From: an uncultured Verrucomicrobiae bacterium | Lineage (GTDB): Bacteria > Verrucomicrobiota > Verrucomicrobiia > Verrucomicrobiales > DEV007 | Assembly (NCBI GenBank): GCA_937898895.1 | Contig: CALDKL010000295.1 | Coordinates: forward strand, 1 to 5,698 | DNA: 5,698 nt | Direction: 5' to 3' | In this document: positions 1 through 4,716 of the stretch, piece by piece | How the letters are laid out: each line of letters opens with the position of its first letter | How positions within the stretch are numbered: position 1 is the stretch's first letter | Notes under the pieces: generated by a model | The model's input: only the letters and a program-made list of their open reading frames with translations | What the model was told of the DNA's origin: nothing | Database searches by the model: none | Program-made: the position numbers and the translations under genes

Positions 1-19
1 ACAAAATGTATTTTTTACG

Positions 20-60
20 TTTTAAAAATCAGCGCGCTTCGCTCGATTCTTTTAAAAATC
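20..60. repeat. 11-bp direct repeat, 30-bp period
   Basis: TTTTAAAAATC occurs at 20-30 and again at 50-60, separated by 19 bases that include the palindrome AGCGCGCT (31-38). The copies are identical. The function is unknown; it may be the edge of a dispersed repeat. Confidence 0.6.
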
Positions 61-98
61 GCGGGCCTCTTTTCCACCTTCTGCGTTACTCGTCGGTC

Positions 99-114
99 GT
101 TGAGCTCGCTCAAC
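99..114. repeat. Inverted repeat (6-bp arms, 4-base loop)
   Basis: GTTGAG and CTCAAC flank CTCG, giving a compact hairpin with perfect arms. No T-run follows on either strand, so it is not a standard intrinsic terminator. It lies in the gene-poor left flank. Confidence 0.5.
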
Positions 115-406
115 TCCCTCCTCTCGCCTTGAAGTTGAAAAAGATTCCTCACGAATTTTGCACACGTATTTAGCGATCACCACACTAGACCGCATTTCTC
201 GGGTCCTTTCTGCGGCGACTGGCGGCGGGGCGCCCCTGCCTCGTTCCGTTCGGGTTCCCGTCCCCCATTTGCCGTGGGTTCTCACACAGCCCTGCGGGAA
301 TACCAATGCGCGTCTCGCGGGAAAAAACCACGCCGTGCCTCGCGAGGAAAGGGGTTGGGAAATGCGGTCTGGCCACCGTATATTGCTTCCATCGTTTTTC
401 CGTTTT

Positions 407-426
407 TGCAATGGCGTGCAATGGCG
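407..426. repeat. Perfect 10-bp tandem duplication
   Basis: TGCAATGGCG occurs twice with no spacer (407-416 and 417-426). It lies about 140 bases upstream of the sigma factor start. It may be a slippage product or a pair of helically phased protein-binding half-sites; nothing in the sequence decides between these. Confidence 0.6.
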
Positions 427-563
427 CGACGGTCCACCCACTCTTCGTTCGCACGGACCTCGTTCCGTCCCTGCCGCGTGCTCCCGGAGTTTCCCCGCCC
501 CACGGTTGAGGCGAAAGAGAATTCATTGTCACAAAATCACCGCAGCCCGCCAATCTCCCGAGA

Positions 564-1145
564 ATGACGCCGCACGAGCAAACCAGTGACTCTGGCGGAG
601 AATCCCTCCCCGATCCACAATCGGGAGATTTCTCCGAACTCGTCCGTGCGCACCACCGCGATCTCCTGGTCTACGCCGTCGCTCTGACACGGGATCCGGT
701 CACGGCCCGCGATATCGTCCAGGATGCCTTTGTCGTCGCCTACGAAAAGCGAGAGGTCTTCGACGTCACCCGCGACTTCGCGACCTGGATGCGGGGCATT
801 GTGCGCAACAAATGGCGCGAATGGCTGCGCAAGAATCGGCGATATGACCTGGGCGACCCGGAGATCGCCCGGATGGACGCCGACATCGCCGCCTGGCAAT
901 CGAATCGGGTGAAGGAGGGCCTCTCGCTCTTCGACGCACTCGAGGTCTGCCTCGCGCGTCTTCCCGAAACCCTCCGCAGCACGGTGGTGGCCTATTATTA
1001 CGAAGGCCGCTCCGGCGACGAGGTGAGCGACCGACTCCGAATTGCCCCCGCTGCGGTTCGCAAGCGACTGCAGCGAGCCCGAGTCCTTCTGAAACAATGC
1101 CTCGAGTCCAGGCAAAACGAATTTCACCAGCCCCACGAATCATGA
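564..1145 (+). CDS. ECF-type sigma-70 family RNA polymerase sigma factor
   Basis: This 193-residue protein has the two-domain layout of extracytoplasmic-function sigma factors, which direct RNA polymerase to a small stress or envelope regulon. Sigma region 2 spans roughly residues 23-90: FSELVRAHHRDLLVYAVALT, then TARDIVQDAFVVAYEK (the core-binding and -10 segment), then FATWMRGIVRNKWREWLRK. After a polar linker, region 4 spans about 125-182, with LARLPETLRSTVVAYYYEG and the helix-turn-helix SGDEVSDRLRIAPAAVRKRL that reads the -35 element. There is no large C-terminal extension. The ATG at 564 is preceded by only a weak GAGA, but it gives a normal N-terminus. Its TGA overlaps the next gene's ATG (ATGA, 1142-1145), implying translational coupling to a probable membrane anti-sigma factor. 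The family is clear; the exact ECF group and the target genes are not visible here. Confidence 0.92.
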   Translation: MTPHEQTSDSGGESLPDPQSGDFSELVRAHHRDLLVYAVALTRDPVTARDIVQDAFVVAYEKREVFDVTRDFATWMRGIVRNKWREWLRKNRRYDLGDPEIARMDADIAAWQSNRVKEGLSLFDALEVCLARLPETLRSTVVAYYYEGRSGDEVSDRLRIAPAAVRKRLQRARVLLKQCLESRQNEFHQPHES

Positions 1146-2062
1146 ATCCGGAATCCACTCCCACGAACTTCGCCCCCGTCTCCGCCGACGAACGCTGGAT
1201 CGACGCCGCCCTCTCGGAGCACGCCCGCCTTGGCAAGGGCGATGACGAAGAACTTGTCTTCCGTATTCTCCAGGAGACGGTGCATCGGCGGGATCCGGCC
1301 CGCACCCCGAAAACCGTCCTCGGCGACCGCAGACTGTTTTTCATCGCCACCGGATCGATTGCCGCATCGGTTGCACTCGCTCTCGTGATGCTGTCGCGTC
1401 AGTCACCGGCTCCCTCTGAACGCCGCTCCGACGAGTTGCGTTTTGTCATTCGCGTCGCATCCCCTGAATCGACCGGCGCAACTGCGGTCAACACGCCGCC
1501 CCGGGCGGCGGTGACCCGGCACACCGGCCCGCTCGCTCTGACGAACCCGGCTCCCGCCCCTTCGGCTCCTGCCGCCGCCCCCACTCTCGCGACAAGCGCC
1601 TTCGAGTGGGTGACTGAATTCGGCCCTTCCTTTGCCCCCCTCCCTCGCGCCGCACTCCGCGGGGAGCGGCTTCGCATCACGGCGGACCGCAGTGAGTCGA
1701 CGCCCTCGGGCCTGCGCTACGAGGGAGACGTCCTCGTCGAACACGACTCCTTTCGCATCGAAGCGACCCGGGTGAATCTGCCGGATGCCGGGACGGTTTC
1801 CGGGGACGATAAGGCCGCTCTCCTCGCCTACCAGGTGCGGGTGGCCCGCCCCGCCGACGATTGTTTCGCCGAGGCAGCGGAACTGCGTTTCGAACCCGCC
1901 ACGGGCGAACTCGTTCTCACTGGAATCACCCGCGTCAGGACGGATCGCGGGGAACTGGCCCGCTTTTCCCCCGGCGATCGGCTCGTACTTTCCGAAGGAG
2001 GTTTCCGCATCGAGACCGCACCGATGGAGCGTTCCGCTTCCCCCTTGCCGCACACCCGATGA
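1142..2062 (+). CDS. Single-pass membrane protein with LptA/OstA-like C-terminal domain; probable anti-sigma factor
   Basis: This 306-residue protein is coupled to the ECF sigma gene by a 4-base ATGA overlap, which is why I chose the ATG at 1142 over an in-frame ATG at 1097. Residues 1-63 are charged and cytosolic, including the helix-prone ERWIDAALSEHARL and EELVFRILQETVHRR. Residues 65-84 (LFFIATGSIAASVALALVML) form one transmembrane helix. A Pro/Ala/Thr-rich stretch follows at about 108-152. Residues about 170-292 look like an OstA/LptA-type beta domain: LRGERLRITADR, YEGDVLVEHDSFRIEATRV, then AELRFEPATGELVLTGITRV and SPGDRLVLSEGGFRIET. That pattern of strand repeats (altered coordinate, written material, 'GDV', 'TG.. 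.V', 'GDR') is typical of the family, but I assign it by eye. No zinc-finger HxxxCxxC anti-sigma motif is present. Inference: the N-terminus holds the sigma factor at the membrane and the outer domain senses an envelope signal. The anti-sigma role rests on gene context and topology. Confidence 0.72.
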   Translation: MNPESTPTNFAPVSADERWIDAALSEHARLGKGDDEELVFRILQETVHRRDPARTPKTVLGDRRLFFIATGSIAASVALALVMLSRQSPAPSERRSDELRFVIRVASPESTGATAVNTPPRAAVTRHTGPLALTNPAPAPSAPAAAPTLATSAFEWVTEFGPSFAPLPRAALRGERLRITADRSESTPSGLRYEGDVLVEHDSFRIEATRVNLPDAGTVSGDDKAALLAYQVRVARPADDCFAEAAELRFEPATGELVLTGITRVRTDRGELARFSPGDRLVLSEGGFRIETAPMERSASPLPHTR

Positions 2063-2108
2063 GCCTTCGCGGGCTTGCCTTTTCCCGCCCTGACAAAACC
2101 ACCCCCAA

Positions 2109-2762
2109 TCACTCCGGCACGGTGATGCGGATGTTCCGGTATGAGGTCTTGTCCGCGTGATCGGTCAGCATGATACGCCCCTTCCCCGGAGCAAAACCCA
2201 CCTTCACCCGGAATTTGCTTGCGGCCAGGTTGGCCTGCCAGACCTCGGAGTTCGTGTCGGCCTCCCCGACGAGATCGCCGTTGAGCCAATGCTGGAGTTT
2301 TCCGCCCCTGGCGACGACGCGGCTGTGATTCCATTCGCCGGGTGGCTTCGGATTCGTCTTCGCGGAGGGTGCCTGAATGTCGTAAAAGGAGGCGGTAAGC
2401 CGCTTCGCTCCGTTCCTGGAGTCGGGATGCTTTTGATCGTCGAGCATCTGATACTCGATGCCGAGCCATTCTTTGCCACCCACCTTGGTCACCCAATATT
2501 TCAATCCGTTGTTTCCTCCCTCGGCCACCTTCCATTCCCATTCGAGATCGAAGTCCGCAAATTCCCGCTCCGAAAGGAGATTGCCCCCCTTGCCATCGAG
2601 GCGAAGCTCTCCTTCGACGATGCTCCATCCCGGCCCCGGCTTCGCCCCGTCGGGCCCCGTCCATCCGGACAAGGTTTTCCCATCAAACAGGGCAATGGGC
2701 TCCGCTGCGATCAGGCCGCAGGAAATCGAAAGAATCGCAAGGATCAAGACACGAAGTTTCAT
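2109..2762 (-). CDS. Secreted DUF1080 / 3-keto-disaccharide hydrolase domain protein
   Basis: The 217-residue product starts with a signal peptide, MKLRVLILAILSISCGLIAA, probably cut after Ala20 before EP. I chose the ATG at 2762 because a longer reading from 2801 adds 13 polar residues ahead of the signal peptide. The rest is one DUF1080 domain (PF06439, concanavalin-like fold). Hallmarks are LFDGKTLSGW (25-34), GWSIVEGELRLDGKGGNLLS (45-64), GNNGLKYWV (83-91), GIEYQMLDD with HPD (101-114), GEWNHSRVVARGGKLQHWLN (142-161), and the closing GRIMLTDHADKTSYRNIRI (195-213). Characterised relatives act on glucosides or 3-keto-glycosides, while many others are unassigned, so the substrate is unknown. 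The gene is convergent with the sigma unit (46 bases between stops). It lies 101 bases downstream of the OmpA-like gene on the same strand, and no strong ribosome binding site is visible. Confidence 0.88.
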   Translation of the reverse strand: MKLRVLILAILSISCGLIAAEPIALFDGKTLSGWTGPDGAKPGPGWSIVEGELRLDGKGGNLLSEREFADFDLEWEWKVAEGGNNGLKYWVTKVGGKEWLGIEYQMLDDQKHPDSRNGAKRLTASFYDIQAPSAKTNPKPPGEWNHSRVVARGGKLQHWLNGDLVGEADTNSEVWQANLAASKFRVKVGFAPGKGRIMLTDHADKTSYRNIRITVPE

Positions 2763-2863
2763 AACAAACGGATTCTGGGTGGTTTTCCCGACTTCTTCCA
2801 ATGCAGATCGCCTGCCCCGGCACGAATGTCACTTCAAAACGTGAGCCACCAGGATGGAAATCG
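2763..2863. other. 101-bp spacer between two minus-strand genes
   Basis: This gap separates the end of the OmpA-like gene from the start of the DUF1080 gene. I see no clear terminator (no hairpin followed by a T-run) and no confident promoter or Shine-Dalgarno sequence. Co-transcription is therefore possible but not shown. Confidence 0.4.
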
Positions 2864-3640
2864 TTATTTCCTGGCCTGAGTCGGGCGTTCCACCACCTGG
2901 ATCAGCGCCGTGCGCCCAGCATCTGCCTTCGTCTTCGCGACCGTGCCCTCCGTCGCGAGAATCGCTTCCCGAGGTACCCCGGAGGCCACAAAATAATCCG
3001 CGAGAAAACGGGCCCGATTTGTCGCAATCTCGCGATTCGCCTCGGGATACTCGCTGTCGTTGGCCGATCCGACAATTTTCAGACCCAGTCCTGGCTTGCT
3101 TTTCAACTGCTGCCGCGCCCATACAAGAGCAGCCTCGCGCTGCTTCAGGTTCGCAGCCGAGTTCTTTTCGTAGGAAACGGTGAAGAGCCGGGGCTGCGGT
3201 TTCGGAGCCACCTGGGGAGCCGGGGCCGCTGCCGCCTTGGCCGGTTGGGGTTTCACCGGTTGCTGGGGTTTTGCTTCGGGGGCCTTGGCTGGCGGCGCCT
3301 TCGGAGCGGGCTTGGCAGCGGTTTCCGGTTCGGACTTTTTCTCCGCCCGATTCTTGTTTGGTTTCCTTGCCTCAGGCGCTTTTCGCTTGCGCTCCCCTTC
3401 TTCCTTGGGACACGCTTTCGCGGCGACCAACTGCTTTTCGAGTTCCTCGATGCGATCATTCTTCTTCGCCAGTTCCCGCTGGGCGTCGTGGAGGCTGTCG
3501 CGGAGATGGGCCAACTCTTTTTCGAGAGCCTGGGCACGATTCTTTTTCTCATCACCCTGCGCCGGGCGGACGGTGACGAGGAGGGAGAAGGCCGTCAGCA
3601 GGACGCCGACACGGATGGAGGAAACAAGGCAGGGGGTCAT
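2864..3640 (-). CDS. Exported coiled-coil protein with OmpA-like peptidoglycan-binding domain
   Basis: The 258-residue product begins with a signal peptide: n-region through R10, hydrophobic VGVLLTAFSLLVTV (11-24), and likely cleavage after AQG at residue 29. Residues 31-75 form a heptad-like coiled coil (ALEKELAHLRDSL, AKKNDRIEELEKQL). Residues about 78-150 are a Lys/Pro/Ala-rich stalk of the kind that spans periplasm or cell wall. Residues 151-250 are an OmpA C-terminal domain. LKIVGSANDSEYPEANREIA matches the family GHTD...N...LS segment, followed by NRARFLADYFVASGVPREAI. In the family, an Asp and an Arg 15 residues apart bind diaminopimelate. Here Arg209 and Asn202 are kept, but the Asp position is Asn194 with Asp195 next to it. 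I prefer the ATG at 3640; a TTG at 3676 would add 12 hydrophobic residues without a better ribosome site. The protein probably tethers peptidoglycan to another envelope component. Confidence 0.82.
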   Translation of the reverse strand: MTPCLVSSIRVGVLLTAFSLLVTVRPAQGDEKKNRAQALEKELAHLRDSLHDAQRELAKKNDRIEELEKQLVAAKACPKEEGERKRKAPEARKPNKNRAEKKSEPETAAKPAPKAPPAKAPEAKPQQPVKPQPAKAAAAPAPQVAPKPQPRLFTVSYEKNSAANLKQREAALVWARQQLKSKPGLGLKIVGSANDSEYPEANREIATNRARFLADYFVASGVPREAILATEGTVAKTKADAGRTALIQVVERPTQARK

Positions 3641-3720
3641 GCTCTCAAAAATGAGAAATAGCAGCGTTTTTCGCAAGAAAAAACGTCACCAATATGCGCC
3701 GCAAGCGCGTCCCTACCGCC

Positions 3721-3745
3721 CCGTTCCGTCGTAAAACGGGAACGG
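3721..3745. repeat. Inverted repeat, 7-bp arms
   Basis: CCGTTCC and GGAACGG are perfectly complementary and separated by 11 bases. An alternative nested pairing, CCCGTT (3720-3725) with AACGGG (3735-3740), is mutually exclusive with it. The position is about 80-105 bases upstream of the OmpA-like start and about 125-150 bases downstream of the khpA stop. It could be an operator, or an RNA hairpin protecting the khpA 3' end. Confidence 0.45.
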
Positions 3746-3793
3746 CCGACCACCGGAGACACCGAATCAGAGGGAAGAGTGAGGGGGATGAGT

Positions 3794-3808
3794 TCACTCC
3801 ATGAGTGA
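3794..3808. repeat. Short perfect inverted repeat downstream of khpA
   Basis: TCACTC and GAGTGA flank the loop CAT, a tight 6-bp hairpin 62 bases past the khpA stop on the minus strand. No T-run follows, so a Rho-independent terminator is not supported. A 3'-end stabilising hairpin is possible. Confidence 0.35.
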
Positions 3809-3870
3809 GTTTCGATTCCGCCGCATTCCCTTGATTTGGCTGCGTGTTCTGCGGTTCCCCAGCTTCGGAT

Positions 3871-4137
3871 TCAGGTTTCGTCGTCCCGGGTCGGGATCAC
3901 TTCGACATCGGCCCGAATCTGGTACTTCTGCGCTGAGGCTTGGATGAGACTGCGGATCGCGCAGATCGTCTTTCCGCTTTTCCCGATGACCCGACCGGTA
4001 TCCTCGGGATGGAGCTGGATGAGATAATGATTCACCCCCGAGCGCTCCTCGCGGTCGATCTCGATTTCCTCCGGATGTTCGACCAATCCACCGACGACGT
4101 ACTCGAGAAATTCTTGAATGGCGAGGGTTGGTTCCAT
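3871..4137 (-). CDS. khpA: KH-domain RNA-binding protein KhpA (YlqC family)
   Basis: This 88-residue protein is a single KH domain of the KhpA family, small cytosolic RNA-binding proteins that in studied bacteria pair with KhpB/Jag and influence cell division, elongation and RNA stability. The N-terminal IQEFLEYVVGGLVEHPEEIEI matches the family opening. The RNA-gripping GxxG loop is GKSG at residues 52-55 within GRVIGKSGKTICAIRSLI, followed by ADVEVI at the C-terminus. Length is normal. It lies 116 bases downstream of rpsP on the same strand, the classic rpsP-khpA order. In many bacteria rimM and trmD follow; here they do not. The ATG at 4137 lacks a clear Shine-Dalgarno sequence, and a terminator-like hairpin precedes it, so its expression may be set lower than that of rpsP. 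Confidence 0.93.
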   Translation of the reverse strand: MEPTLAIQEFLEYVVGGLVEHPEEIEIDREERSGVNHYLIQLHPEDTGRVIGKSGKTICAIRSLIQASAQKYQIRADVEVIPTRDDET

Positions 4138-4180
4138 GGTGCGGGCTGCGTCGGCGTGGGATTCGTCGGAGGGCTACAGC

Positions 4181-4211
4181 AAAAAGGGGCGTACCCTTGT
4201 GGCACCCCCTT
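4181..4211 (-). terminator. Terminator-like hairpin between rpsP and khpA
   Basis: Read on the minus strand, AAGGGG+GTGCC pairs with GGTAC+CCCCTT, an 11-bp stem including one G-U pair, with a single bulged G and a 5-base loop (ACAAG). The 3' arm runs into a five-T tract (CCCCTTTTT), of which three T remain unpaired. It begins 43 bases after the rpsP stop. The T-run is short, so partial termination (attenuation) of read-through into khpA is more likely than a full stop. A processing or 3'-stabilising hairpin is the alternative. Confidence 0.5.
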
Positions 4212-4253
4212 CGCTTTGTACCGCTTGCGGCGGCATCTGTCACGCAAGAACGA

Positions 4254-4499
4254 TCAGGCGGAAGCCTGGCGCGCCTTCTTCATCAGGCTGCGAACCGTAT
4301 CGGAGGGCTGGGCACCCTTTCCAACCCACTCGTCCGCCTTGGCCAGGTCGATTTTGCATCCACCTTTGGCTGCGAGCGGATCGTAGGTGCCGATTTGCTC
4401 AATGAAGGCTCCTTCGCGACGCGCACGCTGATCCGCCACGACGATGCGGTAGTAGGGACGATCCTTCGTGCCTTCGCGTCTCATTCTGATCTTGACCAT
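4254..4499 (-). CDS. rpsP: 30S ribosomal protein S16
   Basis: This is the 81-residue ribosomal protein S16, an essential small-subunit assembly protein. The whole chain matches the family: MVKIRMRREGTKDRPYYRIV opens it, followed by VADQRARREGAFIEQIGTYD and PL, then the typical ending with WVGKGAQPSDTVRSLMKK (58-75). Length is at the usual 80-90 residues. The ATG at 4499 is preceded by GGAACGGATT, a modest ribosome binding site. A candidate promoter (4587-4614) and a structured leader lie upstream, and khpA follows 116 bases downstream after a terminator-like hairpin. Identification is secure. Confidence 0.97.
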   Translation of the reverse strand: MVKIRMRREGTKDRPYYRIVVADQRARREGAFIEQIGTYDPLAAKGGCKIDLAKADEWVGKGAQPSDTVRSLMKKARQASA

Positions 4500-4528
4500 A
4501 ATCCGTTCCGATTCTGATTGGGGGTAAA

Positions 4529-4575
4529 GGCCGACGAACTACGTCGCAGCGGCCCGAAAAATGCCGATTTCCGGC
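4529..4575 (-). promoter_or_regulatory. Structured 5' leader of rpsP
   Basis: Two small hairpins fall in the predicted rpsP leader. GCCG/CGGC surrounds GAAAT at 4563-4575. CGACG (4532-4536) pairs with CGTCG (4542-4546) around a 5-base loop and can be extended by GGC/GCC (4529-4531 with 4552-4554) across a bulge. The second ends about 30 bases before the start codon. Ribosomal protein leaders often carry autoregulatory structures, but no known S16-binding motif is recognised here; the regulatory role is a guess. Confidence 0.25.
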
Positions 4576-4586
4576 GGGAGGGGAAC

Positions 4587-4614
4587 TTGATACCGTGGAT
4601 CGGCAAAAAATCAA
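4587..4614 (-). promoter_or_regulatory. Candidate sigma-70-type promoter for rpsP
   Basis: On the minus strand, TTGATT (4614-4609) is followed after 16 bases by TATCAA (4592-4587), each matching four of six consensus positions. Transcription would start near 4580, giving a leader of about 80 bases before the rpsP ATG. Position and direction fit; the sequence match is only moderate. Confidence 0.35.
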
Positions 4615-4680
4615 CCGCTAGTTTCCCGAATCTTCCTCTCTTCGATTTCGTCGGAAAGAGCCGAATTTTCCCAATTTCTC

Positions 4681-4710
4681 TTGGCAATCCTGCCGCGCCT
4701 CGGGTTCAAT
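4681..4710 (+). promoter_or_regulatory. Candidate promoter for the MoxR gene
   Basis: TTGGCA (4681-4686) matches TTGACA at five of six positions. After 18 bases, TTCAAT (4705-4710) matches TATAAT at four of six. The -10 would end six bases before the ATG at 4717, so transcription would begin at or next to the start codon, giving a leaderless mRNA. No Shine-Dalgarno sequence is seen before this ATG, which agrees with that reading but does not prove it. Confidence 0.3.
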
Positions 4711-4716
4711 GCGCCC

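Larger units (their letters stand above)
1..563. other. Non-coding upstream region, no convincing gene
   Basis: I see no gene I can support here. Open frames exist on both strands, but they overlap one another, have no recognisable domain, are rich in Arg/Pro/Ser as expected from GC-rich non-coding DNA, and lack ribosome binding sites. The first 60 bases are AT-rich and carry a direct repeat; the remainder is GC-rich. Visible structure includes the palindrome GTTGAG-ctcg-CTCAAC at 99-114, the perfect palindrome CCTCGCGAGG at 338-347, a tandem 10-mer at 407-426, and the 11-mer CCTCGTTCCGT at both 239-249 and 458-468. The region must contain the promoter of the sigma factor gene at 564, but I could not pick out a convincing -35/-10 pair. 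It could also hold the decayed end of a repetitive element or an unrecognised small RNA. Confidence 0.5.
3641..3870. other. 230-bp intergenic region between khpA and the OmpA-like gene
   Basis: Both neighbours are on the minus strand. The spacer holds two inverted repeats: CCGTTCC (3721-3727) with GGAACGG (3739-3745), and TCACTC (3794-3799) with GAGTGA (3803-3808) around a 3-base loop. Neither is followed by a T-run on the minus strand, so neither is a textbook terminator for the rpsP-khpA transcript. A GC-rich stretch at 3694-3720 (GCGCCGCAAGCGC core) resembles an extragenic palindromic element. A short CTCAttttTGAG-type inverted sequence sits just before the OmpA-like start. The promoter of that gene should lie here, but I cannot place it. 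Confidence 0.45.

Noticed and set aside
506..537. Sigma gene promoter made of TTGAGG and CAAAAT
   Set aside because: The spacer is 20 bases and both boxes are weak.
158..589. A 143-codon plus-strand open frame and several overlapping frames on both strands
   Set aside because: It overlaps the sigma factor start, has no recognisable domain or ribosome site, and has the composition of translated GC-rich non-coding DNA.
1097..1141. Upstream in-frame ATG for the LptA-like membrane protein
   Set aside because: It would overlap the sigma gene by 49 bases; the ATGA overlap at 1142 is the usual arrangement for coupled sigma/anti-sigma genes.
2063..2108. Terminator between the convergent genes (GCGGG at 2069-2073 with CCCGC at 2084-2088)
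   Set aside because: The stem is only 5 bp with a 10-base loop, and no T-run follows on either strand.
1828..2664. A 278-codon minus-strand open frame
   Set aside because: It straddles two genes with clear identities (the LptA-like protein and DUF1080) in a different frame; its sequence is low-complexity and Arg-rich.
2703..2762. Lipoprotein signal (ISC at residues 13-15) in the DUF1080 protein
   Set aside because: The residue at -3 is Ser, not the usual Leu/Val/Ile, and a good ordinary cleavage site (IAA before EP) follows.
2763..2801. Upstream ATG for the DUF1080 gene
   Set aside because: It would place 13 polar residues before an otherwise textbook signal peptide.
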